Assembly (NCBI RefSeq): GCF_009765165.1 | Contig: NZ_VLNU01000001.1 | Location: forward strand, 1,596,001 to 1,660,000 | Direction: 5' to 3' | Source: Lysobacter panacisoli | GTDB taxonomy: Bacteria > Pseudomonadota > Gammaproteobacteria > Xanthomonadales > Xanthomonadaceae | DNA length: 64,000 nt | Shown: positions 26,675 to 36,635 of the stretch, one piece after another | How positions within the stretch are numbered: the first letter of the stretch is position 1 | Layout of the letters: each line of letters opens with the position of its first letter | Notes under the pieces: generated by a model | What the model was told of the DNA's origin: nothing | The model's database searches: none | Seen by the model: only the letters and a program-made list of their open reading frames with translations | Program-made: the position numbers and the translations under genes

Positions 26675-27316
26675 ATGACCGACCCGACCTCCTCGCCACT
26701 GGCCGCCCTCAAGCCGCTGGCCGGGCGCGCCCTCGAAACCGCCCTCAACCGCGCCCTCGCGCTCGATCCCGACACCCGCGACAGCCTGCGGACGCTGGAC
26801 GGCCGCCGCGTCGCCGTGCGCCTGGCCTCGCCGCCGCTGGCGCTGCAGATCCGCGTCGCCGGTGAGCGGCTCGAAGTCGGTCCGGTCCAGGACGACGAAC
26901 CCGATCTCTCCGTCCGCAGCACCCTCGGCGGACTGCTCTCCCAGTTGCCGTTCCTGCGCGACGACAACGCACCGCCGGTGGGCAAGCTGCGCATCGAGGG
27001 CGATGCCGACCTCGCGCGCCGCTTGCAGAAGCTGGCCGAGCGCTTCGATCCCGACTGGCAGCAGCCGTTCGTGCGGGTGTTCGGTGAGATCCTCGGCGTG
27101 CAGGTCGCCAACGCTTTCGCCGCTGGACTGCGCCATGCGCGCGACGCGGCCGGTGCCTTCGCCAGCAACGCCGCCGAGTTCGTGACGGAAGAATCGCGCG
27201 ACGTAGTGCCGCGCGAAGAACTCAACGCATTCCTCGACGACGTCGACACGCTGCGCGACGACGTCGAACGCATTGCCGTACGCATCACGCGCCTGCGCGC
27301 GGGAGTGGGCGCATGA
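26675..27316 (+). CDS. ubiJ: UbiJ, ubiquinone biosynthesis accessory protein
   Basis: A 213-residue protein with an N-terminal SCP2-like lipid-binding domain ([20 protein letters not shown] and [13 protein letters not shown]) and a helical C-terminal half ending in a predicted coiled coil ([18 protein letters not shown]). UbiJ helps the aerobic ubiquinone-assembly complex bind lipid intermediates. It overlaps ubiB by 4 bp (ATGA), the usual order ubiJ-ubiB; ubiE, which often precedes it, is not adjacent. UbiK, its partner in E. coli, is encoded at 42429-42695. Confidence 0.9.
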   Translation: MTDPTSSPLAALKPLAGRALETALNRALALDPDTRDSLRTLDGRRVAVRLASPPLALQIRVAGERLEVGPVQDDEPDLSVRSTLGGLLSQLPFLRDDNAPPVGKLRIEGDADLARRLQKLAERFDPDWQQPFVRVFGEILGVQVANAFAAGLRHARDAAGAFASNAAEFVTEESRDVVPREELNAFLDDVDTLRDDVERIAVRITRLRAGVGA

Positions 27317-29004
27317 AGCCCGTCTTCCGCGCCTGGCGCATCGGTCGCGTGCTGCTGCGTTACCGCCTCGATGATCTGCTCGATGACACGCCGGTCGAAC
27401 CGTGGCTGCGCCTGGCGCGTCCGTTCGTGCCGCGTGCCTCGTCCGAAGTCGCGTGCCTGTCGCGCGGTGCGCGCCTGCGCATGGCGCTGCAGGAACTCGG
27501 CCCGATCTTCGTCAAGTTCGGCCAGATCCTGTCCACGCGCCGCGATCTCGTGCCGCCTGACGTGGCCGAGGAACTCGCGCAGCTGCAGGATCGGGTGAAG
27601 CCGTTCGACGGCGAGACTGCGCGCACCATCGTCGAGCGCGCGCTGGAGCGCCCGGTGAGCGAGGCGTTCGCGCAGTTCGACACCACGCCACTGGCGTCCG
27701 CATCGATCGCACAGGTGCACGCGGCGACACTTCCGCCGGACGCGGACGGCGTCTCGCGCGAAGTCGTGGTGAAAGTGCTGCGTCCCGACATCGAGAGGCA
27801 GATCGCCGGCGACATCGCGCTGCTGAAGGCCGTGGCGAGCATCGTCGACCGCACCCATCCGAGCGCGGACAAGATCCGTCCGCGCGCGATCGTGGAAGAG
27901 ATCGAGAACACGCTCGCGGCCGAACTCGACCTGCAGCGCGAAGGTGCGAATGCCAGCGTGCTGCGACGTTTCTGGACCGGGCCGAACGGCCAGCCCAGCG
28001 ACGACCTGTACGTGCCGGAAGTGATCTGGTCACACACCGCCGAGCGCGCGCTGACGCTGGAACGCGTGCGCGGCATTCCGTCCGACGACATCGAAGCGCT
28101 CGACGCGGCCGGCATCGATCGCCACGCGCTGGCGGCGAAGGGCGTGCGCGTGTTCTACACGCAGGTGTTCCGCGACAACTTCTTCCACGCCGATGCGCAC
28201 GCGGGCAACATCTGGGTCGACAGCGATCCGGACCGTCGCGGCAATCCGCGCTTCATCGCGCTGGACTTCGGCATCATGGGCCAGCTTTCGGACGAGGATC
28301 AGTACTACCTCGCCGAGAACTTCATGGCGATCTTCAACCGCGACTATCGCCGCATCGCCGAACTGCACGTGCGCGCCGGCTGGATGCCATCGCACATCCG
28401 CATCGACGAGCTCGAAGCCGCCGCGCGCGCGGTGTGCGAACCGTACTTCACGCGGCCGCTGAGCGAGATCTCGCTGGCCGAGGTGCTGCTCAAGCTGTTC
28501 CGCACCGCACAGCGCTACGAGCTGACGCTGCAGCCGCAGCTGATCCTGCTGCAGAAGACGCTGCTCAACATCGAAGGCGTGGGTCGTCTGCTCGATCCCA
28601 AGCTCGATATCTGGGCCGTCGCCCGGCCGGTGCTGTCGAAGATCCTGGTCGAGCGCTACAGCCCGCAGCGGCTGGCGAGCGAGTTCCGCAAGCGGCTCCC
28701 CGAGCTGGTCACGCATGCGCCGGAAATGCCGCGCCTGCTGCACGCGTGGCTGACCCAGCAGGTCGAGGGGCGACACGAACTGCATCTGCACTCGCGCGAC
28801 CTCGCACAGCTCAACCGCACCATCCGCTCGGCGCAGCGACGCACGGTCGCGGCGGTTCTCGGCGTCGGCCTGCTGGTCTGCGCCGCGGTGCTGTACGGAC
28901 TGGAAGCCGGCGGACCGCGCCTGCTGTCGATTCCCGCCGCCGCCTGGATCGCCGGCATCGGCGGTGCGTGGGCGCTGCTCGCGGCCTGGCCGCGCGGGCA
29001 ATGA
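27313..29004 (+). CDS. ubiB: UbiB, atypical kinase/ATPase of ubiquinone synthesis
   Basis: A 563-residue ABC1/ADCK/UbiB family protein. The diagnostic KxGQ motif ([16 protein letters not shown]) is near residue 68, the Ala-rich nucleotide loop ([15 protein letters not shown]) near 133, and the kinase-like [14 protein letters not shown] and [10 protein letters not shown] motifs near 290-325. Two C-terminal membrane helices (about 512-560) anchor it. It is needed for aerobic ubiquinone synthesis, probably by extracting lipid precursors from the membrane. It is coupled to ubiJ upstream and overlaps truC downstream by 4 bp. Confidence 0.96.
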   Translation: MKPVFRAWRIGRVLLRYRLDDLLDDTPVEPWLRLARPFVPRASSEVACLSRGARLRMALQELGPIFVKFGQILSTRRDLVPPDVAEELAQLQDRVKPFDGETARTIVERALERPVSEAFAQFDTTPLASASIAQVHAATLPPDADGVSREVVVKVLRPDIERQIAGDIALLKAVASIVDRTHPSADKIRPRAIVEEIENTLAAELDLQREGANASVLRRFWTGPNGQPSDDLYVPEVIWSHTAERALTLERVRGIPSDDIEALDAAGIDRHALAAKGVRVFYTQVFRDNFFHADAHAGNIWVDSDPDRRGNPRFIALDFGIMGQLSDEDQYYLAENFMAIFNRDYRRIAELHVRAGWMPSHIRIDELEAAARAVCEPYFTRPLSEISLAEVLLKLFRTAQRYELTLQPQLILLQKTLLNIEGVGRLLDPKLDIWAVARPVLSKILVERYSPQRLASEFRKRLPELVTHAPEMPRLLHAWLTQQVEGRHELHLHSRDLAQLNRTIRSAQRRTVAAVLGVGLLVCAAVLYGLEAGGPRLLSIPAAAWIAGIGGAWALLAAWPRGQ

Positions 29005-29762
29005 GTCCCGAAACGCACGAGCTTCCTCCTCATGAAGTTGGGGAGGAGGTGCTGCATCTCGACGTCCTGTACATCGACGACTTCATCGCCGTGGTCAACA
29101 AGCCGGCGGGGTTGATGGTGCACGACAGCGCGCTGGCGCGTGGCGAGACCGACTTCGCCGCCGACCGTCTGCGCGACCAGTTCGGCAAGCCGATCTTCCT
29201 CGTGCACCGGCTCGATCGCGCGACCAGTGGTTGCCTGTTGCTGGCGTTCGATCGCGACAGCGCGTCCGCGCTCGGCAAGGTGCTGATGTCGCGCGAGGTG
29301 GAGAAGGACTACTGGGCCGTGTGCCGCGGTTGGCCGGAAGAGAATTTCGTCGTCGACCATCCGCTCGACGGCGGTCCGGGCAAGCCGCAGAAGAAGCCGG
29401 CGGTCACGCGCTTCCAGAGGCTGGCGACGACCGAGCTGGAGATCCCGTCGGCGGGCTTCGAGACCTCGCGCTACGCGTGGCTGTGCGCGCAGCCGGAAAC
29501 GGGTCGTTTCCGCCAGATCCGTCGCCACCTCAAGCACCTGTCGCATCACCTGATCGGCGACACCAGCCACGGCGACGGTCGGCACAACCGTAGTTTCCGC
29601 ATGCTCGGCATCCATCGCATGCTGCTGCACGCGCGCCGGCTGGCGTTCGTGCATCCGGCAAACGGCGAGCGGGTCGAAGTCGTTGCGCCGGTCGATGCGG
29701 AATTCGCCAAGGCGCTGGCGCTGTTCGGCGAGGCCGGCGCAGGGGCTGTCAGAGCGCGGTGA
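29001..29762 (+). CDS. truC: tRNA pseudouridine(65) synthase
   Basis: A 253-residue RluA-family enzyme with the catalytic aspartate in [10 protein letters not shown] near residue 72 and the [13 protein letters not shown] motif near residue 32. The extended wording [15 protein letters not shown] and the length match TruC (260 in E. coli), which modifies U65 of several tRNAs, better than RluD or RluA. Its ATG overlaps the ubiB stop (ATGA), so translation is likely coupled. Its 3' end overlaps the convergent gene at 29749 by 14 bp. Confidence 0.88.
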   Translation: MSPETHELPPHEVGEEVLHLDVLYIDDFIAVVNKPAGLMVHDSALARGETDFAADRLRDQFGKPIFLVHRLDRATSGCLLLAFDRDSASALGKVLMSREVEKDYWAVCRGWPEENFVVDHPLDGGPGKPQKKPAVTRFQRLATTELEIPSAGFETSRYAWLCAQPETGRFRQIRRHLKHLSHHLIGDTSHGDGRHNRSFRMLGIHRMLLHARRLAFVHPANGERVEVVAPVDAEFAKALALFGEAGAGAVRAR

Positions 29763-30093
29763 TCGCGTCCTGCGCGACGCCGATCACCACGCCCGAGGCG
29801 AGCAGCACCAGGCCCCACAGGAACAACCGGATCGCGCGCGAGTACGACGCGATCTTCAGCGAGTCCGGATGCAGCAGCCGCTTCAGCGCGACCAGCTGCG
29901 CGGCGATGCCGACGACCATCGGCGCCACGACCGCGAGGTCGGTCACGTGCCAGGGCGTGGGATCGTCGGTCCACTGTGTGAGGATTCCCAGTGAGAACGC
30001 AGCGAGCACGCCGACCACCGTCATCGAGCCGTTGCGGAAGGTCGGGTCGACGGACTCGTCGGGTCGCGTGGTCGGGTCGGGGGCAACGGTCAT
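29749..30093 (-). CDS. Small membrane protein of unknown function
   Basis: A 114-residue protein with three hydrophobic helices (about residues 22-40, 50-70 and 88-108) and a polar, Asp/Thr-rich N-terminus. No motif for a named family is seen. It overlaps the truC 3' end by 14 bp on the opposite strand. It stands alone, divergent from arfB, with about 100 bp between the starts. Confidence 0.65.
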   Translation of the reverse strand: MTVAPDPTTRPDESVDPTFRNGSMTVVGVLAAFSLGILTQWTDDPTPWHVTDLAVVAPMVVGIAAQLVALKRLLHPDSLKIASYSRAIRLFLWGLVLLASGVVIGVAQDAITAL

Positions 30094-30183
30094 GGCGCGT
30101 CCCGTGTCGTGTCACCGCGCGCGAATGTAGCGCCGCGCCGTTTGCGCCCCGTGACGAAGGCGCGACGATGCGCGACGGGCTGG

Positions 30184-30189
30184 TAAAGT
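30184..30189 (+). promoter_or_regulatory. Putative -10 element of arfB
   Basis: TAAAGT in GGTAAAGTCGC lies eight bases before the arfB ATG at 30198. Like ubiJ this would give a leaderless or nearly leaderless mRNA. Confidence 0.38.
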
Positions 30190-30197
30190 CGCGCCCC

Positions 30198-30617
30198 ATG
30201 CTCGAGATCGCGCCCCATCTGACGATTCCCGATTCGGAACTGACCGAGCGTTTCGTGCGTTCGGCCGGGCCGGGCGGACAGAACGTCAACAAGGTCGCCA
30301 CGGCGGTCGAGCTGCGTTTCGACATCGCCGGATCGCCGTCCTTGCCCGAACCGCTGCGCGCGCGCCTGCTCGCGCGGCGCGACCGGCGCATCACCGACGA
30401 GGGCGTGCTCGTGATCAGCGCGCAGCGCTTCCGTACCCAGGAGCGCAATCGCGAGGACGCGCGCGAACGCCTGGCCGGTTTCATTGCCGCCGGTCTGAGC
30501 GTTCCCAAGCCGCGCGTTGCGACGAAGCCATCGCGCGCATCGAAGGAACGACGGCTGAGCGGCAAGCGCGAACGCGGTACGATCAAGCGCGAGCGGACCC
30601 GGCGCGACTGGGACTGA
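30198..30617 (+). CDS. arfB: ArfB (YaeJ), ribosome-rescue peptidyl-tRNA hydrolase
   Basis: A 139-residue release-factor-like protein. The catalytic GGQ is at residues 26-28 in RSAGPGGQNVNKVAT. The C-terminal tail is strongly basic (KERRLSGKRERGTIKRERTRR) and is the part that enters the empty mRNA channel of stalled ribosomes. The length matches E. coli ArfB (140). It frees ribosomes stalled on truncated mRNAs without tmRNA. There is no ribosome site before the ATG. Confidence 0.94.
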   Translation: MLEIAPHLTIPDSELTERFVRSAGPGGQNVNKVATAVELRFDIAGSPSLPEPLRARLLARRDRRITDEGVLVISAQRFRTQERNREDARERLAGFIAAGLSVPKPRVATKPSRASKERRLSGKRERGTIKRERTRRDWD

Positions 30618-30668
30618 CTAAAGAAGAAGGGGTCCGCCGCGACGGACCCGTGCAACACCCGAGGGGAC

Positions 30669-31277
30669 ATGTCCGACACCGCCCAATACCCGGTACTGCC
30701 ACTGCCGCCGAGCGCGCCACGCAGCCAGCGCAACGCACTCGTCCGTTGGATCGGCCGCACCGTGTTGCGCCTGGGTGGCTGGCGCATGGAAGGCGCATTC
30801 CCGGACCTGCCCAAGGTGGTGCTGATCGGCGCGCCGCATTCGTCCAACTGGGACGGCATCTGGGGCTTCGCCGTGCTCATGGCGACGGGGCTGGACCTGA
30901 AGGTGCTCGGCAAGGACTCGCTGCTGAAGGTGCCGGTGATGGGCCCGATCCTGAAGCGCCTGGGCGTGATCCCGGTCGACCGCAAGGCCGCGCAGGGCGT
31001 GGTGGAGCAGGCGGCGCGGATGATCCGCGAGGCGGACCGGTTCTGGTACGGACTCGCGCCGGAAGGTACGCGCAAGGTCGTGGAGAAGTGGAAGCCGGGC
31101 TTCTGGCGTATCTCCAAGGCCGCGGGTGTGCCGGTGGTGCCGGCGTACTTCCATTACGGCCGGAAGATCATCGGCATCGGTGCGCCGTTCGAACTGACCG
31201 ACAACTACGATGCCGACGTCGCCCGTATCCGCAGCTGGTACCGCGCCGTCTCCAACGGCAAGAACCACGAGGCCTGA
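30669..31277 (+). CDS. 1-acyl-glycerol-3-phosphate acyltransferase-like protein
   Basis: A 202-residue PlsC-domain protein. The H-x4-D motif is His57/Asp62 (APHSSNWD), the substrate motif is APEGTRKVV near residue 129, and GVIPVDRKAAQGV precedes it. It lacks a clear N-terminal membrane helix and belongs to the short group of bacterial acyltransferases, whose substrate is not proven. A GAGGGG ribosome site precedes the ATG. It lies 51 bp after arfB and converges on the LysR gene. Confidence 0.87.
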   Translation: MSDTAQYPVLPLPPSAPRSQRNALVRWIGRTVLRLGGWRMEGAFPDLPKVVLIGAPHSSNWDGIWGFAVLMATGLDLKVLGKDSLLKVPVMGPILKRLGVIPVDRKAAQGVVEQAARMIREADRFWYGLAPEGTRKVVEKWKPGFWRISKAAGVPVVPAYFHYGRKIIGIGAPFELTDNYDADVARIRSWYRAVSNGKNHEA

Positions 31278-31326
31278 CCCCGCCGGTGTGCACGCGGCCG
31301 TGAGCTTTCCGGCCGCATCGTGAACC

Positions 31327-32304
31327 TCAGCGCTCGGATTGCCCGGTCGAGTAGTAGTCGCCTCGCTCGAACAGTGCCGGCTTTATAAGTTCGGTAAATG
31401 CACGGGCATGGGGCGATAAGTATTTCCCCTTGCGAACCACGACACCGTAGGTGCGGGAAGGGAAGTACTCGGCCAGCGAGCGCGCCGACAGGCGTTCGCG
31501 GTCGGCCTCGGTCAGGCAGATCGCGGTGACGATGCTGATGCCCAGGCCCATCGCGACGTACTGCTTGATGACCTCCCAGCCGCCGACTTCCAGTGCCACG
31601 GTGTACGGCACGCGGTTCTGCTGGAACACCAGGTCGATCAGGCGGTAGGTGGTCAGGCGTTGCGGCGGCAGGATCAGCCCGTAAGGCGAGAGATCCTGCA
31701 GGGTCAGGTCTTCCTTGCGCGCCAAGGGATGGTCGCGCGGCGTGATCAGCATCGGCTCGAAGCGGTACACCGGCTCGTAGCTCAGGTCCGCCGGCACGTC
31801 GAGCATCGAGCCCACCGCCAGGTCCACCGCGTCGGAGCGCAGTAGATCCAGGCCGCTGGCGCCGGTGACGTTGTGCAGGCTCAGCCGCACCTCCGGATGC
31901 GCGGCACGGAACGCCTCCACGATCGGCGGCAACAGATAGAGGATGGTGGAACTGCCGGCGGCGACGTTCAGCTCGCCCGCGTCCAGGCCGCGGATGCGTT
32001 CGCGGAACACCGCATCCAGGCCATCCAGGCCCTCGACCAGCGGGCGGGCGAGGTCGTATAGCTCCTGGCCCTCGCGGGTCAGGGCGATGCGGCGGCCGCT
32101 GCGCTCGAGCAGGCGCACGCCCAGTTCGCGTTCCAGGGCCTGCAACTGCAGGGTCACGGCTGGCTGGCTGAGGTACAGCGCCTCGGCCGCGCGTGAGACG
32201 GATCCCAGCCGCGCGGTCTGGCAGAAGGCGCGCAGCGGCTTGAGACGGTCCCCCTTGTAGGCGAATCGGGGGCTGGTGGGCGGATGCGTGGCCAATAGTT
32301 TCAA
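31327..32304 (-). CDS. LysR-family regulator (CysB-like), divergent from aceB
   Basis: A 325-residue LysR-type regulator. The N-terminal winged helix-turn-helix (ARLGSVSRAAEALYLSQPAV) begins near residue 31, followed by the helical linker and an effector domain with GSSTILYLLPPIVEAF. The full-length similarity is to CysB-like members. The only usable start is TTG at 32304. It is divergent from aceB-aceA, so it most likely controls the glyoxylate shunt; that role is inferred from position and the palindrome in the gap. It carries a TTG start overlapped by a two-codon ATG CGT TGA frame. Confidence 0.86.
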   Translation of the reverse strand: MKLLATHPPTSPRFAYKGDRLKPLRAFCQTARLGSVSRAAEALYLSQPAVTLQLQALERELGVRLLERSGRRIALTREGQELYDLARPLVEGLDGLDAVFRERIRGLDAGELNVAAGSSTILYLLPPIVEAFRAAHPEVRLSLHNVTGASGLDLLRSDAVDLAVGSMLDVPADLSYEPVYRFEPMLITPRDHPLARKEDLTLQDLSPYGLILPPQRLTTYRLIDLVFQQNRVPYTVALEVGGWEVIKQYVAMGLGISIVTAICLTEADRERLSARSLAEYFPSRTYGVVVRKGKYLSPHARAFTELIKPALFERGDYYSTGQSER

Positions 32305-32309
32305 CGCAT

Positions 32310-32324
32310 ATTAGGTTAGCTAAT
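32310..32324. promoter_or_regulatory. LysR-type T-N11-A palindrome in the aceB promoter region
   Basis: ATTAG-GTTAG-CTAAT is a perfect 5-bp inverted repeat with a 5-base spacer and fits the T-N11-A motif bound by LysR-type regulators. It lies just upstream of the LysR start and about 80 bases before aceB. Confidence 0.6.
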
Positions 32325-32332
32325 GGTATGCA

Positions 32333-32360
32333 TTGATAAGTATTCATTGTCAAATAACAA
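32333..32360 (+). promoter_or_regulatory. Putative sigma-70 promoter of aceB
   Basis: TTGATA (32333-32338) and TAACAA (32355-32360) are separated by 16 bases, in the most AT-rich patch of this region. The LysR palindrome lies immediately upstream. Confidence 0.45.
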
Positions 32361-32405
32361 ACGCCAGCGCATGGTGAACTCCCACGGTTACCACGGAGTT
32401 ACAGC

Positions 32406-34028
32406 ATGTCGGCAGTCATGGCGCAGCCTCATCAGGCGGAGATCGAGCTCATCGGCCAGGCCGACGGGCAGGCCGAGGTCCTGACCCCGGCGGCCCTGAA
32501 CTTCCTCGCCGGCCTGCATCGCCGTTTCGAACCGGTCCGCCAGGCCCGTCTCAAGGCTCGCCGCGAACGCCAGGCGTTCTTCGACGCAGGCGGGCTGCCC
32601 GATTTCCGTGAAGACACGAAGGCCATCCGCGCCGGCGACTGGAAGGTGGCGCCTCTGCCGAAGGCGCTGATGGACCGCCGCGTCGAGATCACCGGCCCGG
32701 TCGATCCGAAGATGGTCATCAACGCGCTCAACTCCGGCGCGAAGGTCTACATGGCCGACTTCGAGGACAGCACCTCGCCGACCTGGGACAACCTGATCCT
32801 CGGCCAGCGCGCGCTGATCGCCGCCGTGCGCGGCACGTTGGAGTTCACCGCGCCCAGCGTCACGCCGGACGTTCCCGGCAAGCATTACGCGCTGCGACCG
32901 TTCGAGGAGCAGGCGGTGCTGATGGTGCGCCCGCGTGGCTGGCACCTGGACGAGAAGCACCTGCGCATCGACGGCGTGCCGATGTCCGGCGGCCTGTTCG
33001 ATCTGGGCCTGTTCGCTTTCCACAATTCGGACGTGCTCGCCGCGAAGGATCGCGGACCCTATTTCTACCTGCCCAAGCTGCAGTCGATGGAAGAGGCGCA
33101 GCTGTGGAACGACGTGCTCGACGTCGTCGAGCGCGAACTCGGCCTGCTGCCGGGCCAGATCAAGGTCACCGTGCTGATCGAGACGCTGCCGGCGGTGTTC
33201 GAGATGGACGAGATCCTGCACGCGCTGCGCACGCGCATCGCCGGCCTCAACTGCGGCCGCTGGGATTACGTGTTCTCGTACATCAAGACCTTCCGCCGCC
33301 ATCGCGACAAGGTGCTGCCGGAACGTGCGCAGGTGACGATGACGCAGCCGTTCCTGAAGGCGTATTCCGAACTGCTGATCCAGACCTGCCACAAGCGCGG
33401 CGCTCATGCGATGGGCGGCATGGCCGCGCAGATCCCGATCAGCGGCGACGAAGCGGCGAACGAGGCCGCGCTGGCCAAGGTGCGCGCCGACAAGCTGCGC
33501 GAAGTCACCGCCGGCCACGACGGCACCTGGGTCGCGCATCCGGCGCTGATCCCGCTGGCGAAGGCGATCTTCGACGAACGCATGCCCACGCCGAACCAGC
33601 GCCAGGTGCTGCGCGAGGACGTGTGGGTCACGCGCGACGACCTGATCAAGCCGTCGCTGGGCACGATCACGCGCGCCGGCTTCGAGGGTAACGTCGAGGT
33701 GTGCGTGCGCTATCTCGCTGCATGGCTCGACGGCAACGGCTGCGTGCCGATCCACTGGCTGATGGAGGATGCGGCGACCGCCGAGATCGCCCGCACCCAG
33801 CTGTGGCAGTGGCTGCACAGCGATGGCCTGCACCTGGACGACGGCACGCCGGTCGACTTCGCCCTGCTCGAACGCGCCTTCCTCAATCTGCCCTCGCGCC
33901 TGGGCGACCGCACGAAAGTGCCGGGTGCCAGCCGCATCAACGAGGCCATCGGCGTGCTCGATCGCCTCACCCACGCCGACACGCTCGAGGACTTCCTCAC
34001 CCTGCCCGCCTACGCGCGGCTGGACTGA
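32406..34028 (+). CDS. aceB: Malate synthase A
   Basis: A 540-residue malate synthase A that condenses glyoxylate with acetyl-CoA in the glyoxylate shunt. Family blocks visible are [14 protein letters not shown] near residue 117, [11 protein letters not shown] near 177, the active-site [13 protein letters not shown] near 260 and [11 protein letters not shown] near 285. The last two match the A isoform (about 530 residues), not the larger G isoform. aceA follows after 68 bp in the same direction, and a LysR gene is divergent. Confidence 0.97.
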   Translation: MSAVMAQPHQAEIELIGQADGQAEVLTPAALNFLAGLHRRFEPVRQARLKARRERQAFFDAGGLPDFREDTKAIRAGDWKVAPLPKALMDRRVEITGPVDPKMVINALNSGAKVYMADFEDSTSPTWDNLILGQRALIAAVRGTLEFTAPSVTPDVPGKHYALRPFEEQAVLMVRPRGWHLDEKHLRIDGVPMSGGLFDLGLFAFHNSDVLAAKDRGPYFYLPKLQSMEEAQLWNDVLDVVERELGLLPGQIKVTVLIETLPAVFEMDEILHALRTRIAGLNCGRWDYVFSYIKTFRRHRDKVLPERAQVTMTQPFLKAYSELLIQTCHKRGAHAMGGMAAQIPISGDEAANEAALAKVRADKLREVTAGHDGTWVAHPALIPLAKAIFDERMPTPNQRQVLREDVWVTRDDLIKPSLGTITRAGFEGNVEVCVRYLAAWLDGNGCVPIHWLMEDAATAEIARTQLWQWLHSDGLHLDDGTPVDFALLERAFLNLPSRLGDRTKVPGASRINEAIGVLDRLTHADTLEDFLTLPAYARLD

Positions 34029-34096
34029 TCCCGCATTCCGCATCCGCTGTTCCGCACGCCGTTGTTTCCCAATCCGATATCGAAAGGAACGCCGCC

Positions 34097-35398
<1,302 letters not shown>

Positions 35399-35419
35399 TC
35401 GCTTCGCTGCGCACTCGCG

Positions 35420-35446
35420 ACGCCCTCCCGCGACCCGGGAGGGCGT
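35420..35446 (+). terminator. Intrinsic terminator after aceA
   Basis: ACGCCCTCCC (35420-35429) and GGGAGGGCGT (35437-35446) form a 10-bp stem followed by TTTTCG. Confidence 0.87.
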
Positions 35447-35513
35447 TTTCGTTGGCGCCTAGCAAGCCCAGGGAGGGCCCCGGCCACTCGTCCGGTACGG
35501 TTCCCGTCCAACG

Positions 35514-35540
35514 TTGGAACTGTGATTCAGGTGCTATTCT
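35514..35540 (+). promoter_or_regulatory. Putative promoter of the cNMP-GGDEF gene
   Basis: TTGGAA (35514-35519) and TATTCT (35535-35540) are separated by 15 bases. If this promoter is used, the GTG at 35522 cannot be the start codon and the ATG at 35570 must be. Confidence 0.4.
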
Positions 35541-35569
35541 CCAGCCTCACCAAGGACTGGGTTCGTTGG

Positions 35570-36622
35570 ATGACTCGTGACACCGCGGCGTCGGTCCGGA
35601 CGCGCGATCTCCTCAATCCCAGCAAGGCCAGCTCGGCGCCTGCGGACGTGGCGACGGCGGTGCTTACCGAAGAGGAATACGAGCTCTTCGCCGAACTCGG
35701 CCGCCCGCGTCGTGTCGAAGCCGGCCAGCTGCTGTTCCGTCGCGGCGAACTGGGCACGACCATGTTCGTCATCGCCCGTGGCGTGGTCGATCTGGACTTC
35801 GGCGACGACCTCGTCGGCAAGCGTCTGGGCCCGAGCGAATTCTTCGGCGAACTGGGCCTGCTGATCGGCGACCACGTGCGCAGCGCCGACGCCGTCGCCG
35901 CCAGCGACGGCCTGCTGATCGAACTGCGCCATGAGGAATTCCAGCGCCTGGTCGATCGCGATCCGGGCCTGGTGTCCTATTTCCTGCGCCGCGCGATCCT
36001 GCGCGTGGTGCTGAACGAACAGAGCCTGATCCGCCGACTGCGCCGCCGCAACGAAGAGCTGCAGTCCGCGCTCGACAGCCTCTACGCCGCCACGCACCAG
36101 CTCAACCAGACCGAAGAGCTGATCCGCACCGACGAGCTGACCAGCCTGTACAACCGCCGCGGCCTGACCCTGCACCTGCAGGAATGCCGCCAGCGCACCG
36201 TGCCGCGCACGATGGGCCTGCTGCTGGTCGACTGCGACCGCTTCAAGCAGGTCAACGACGACCACGGCCACCTGATCGGCGACCGCGTGCTGCAGGGCGT
36301 CGCCAACATCCTGCGTTCGATCGCCGGCCCCGACGACCTCGCGTGCCGTCTCGGCGGCGACGAGTTCTGCCTGCTCGTGGTGACCGACCAGCGCGAGGAA
36401 CTGCTGCGCTTCGCCGAGTTCATCGTCGCGACCGCGCAGGGCCTGATGCAGATGTCGCACGGCACGCCATTGATGTGCCCGCTCAGCGTGGGCGCGTGCC
36501 TGGTCGATCCGGACAAGGACTGGACCGACTGGTACGCCCGCGCCGACGCCGCGCTCTACCAGGCCAAGCGCCAGGGTGGAAACCGCGTGCAATGGCACGA
36601 CACGGAACTGACCTCGGCCTGA
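35570..36622 (+). CDS. Cyclic-nucleotide-binding diguanylate cyclase (cNMP-GGDEF)
   Basis: A 350-residue protein. Residues 35-150 are a CRP-like cyclic-nucleotide-binding domain whose phosphate-binding cassette FFGELGLL...RSA keeps Glu94 and Arg104-Ser105, the residues that hold cAMP or cGMP. A helical linker (150-185) leads to a GGDEF domain with an intact RLGGDEF (262-266). The inhibitory RxxD site is missing (Gly253 in place of Arg), so product inhibition is unlikely. I recall the same domain order in X. campestris XC_0249, a cGMP-responsive c-di-GMP synthase. It lies 13 bp before the cyclase-like gene, suggesting one operon. Confidence 0.9.
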   Translation: MTRDTAASVRTRDLLNPSKASSAPADVATAVLTEEEYELFAELGRPRRVEAGQLLFRRGELGTTMFVIARGVVDLDFGDDLVGKRLGPSEFFGELGLLIGDHVRSADAVAASDGLLIELRHEEFQRLVDRDPGLVSYFLRRAILRVVLNEQSLIRRLRRRNEELQSALDSLYAATHQLNQTEELIRTDELTSLYNRRGLTLHLQECRQRTVPRTMGLLLVDCDRFKQVNDDHGHLIGDRVLQGVANILRSIAGPDDLACRLGGDEFCLLVVTDQREELLRFAEFIVATAQGLMQMSHGTPLMCPLSVGACLVDPDKDWTDWYARADAALYQAKRQGGNRVQWHDTELTSA

Positions 36623-36635
36623 TCGACGGAGCGGA

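Noticed and set aside
35522..35569. GTG at 35522 as start of the cNMP-GGDEF gene
   Set aside because: No ribosome site precedes it and the best promoter's -10 lies downstream at 35535-35540; the ATG at 35570 is preferred.
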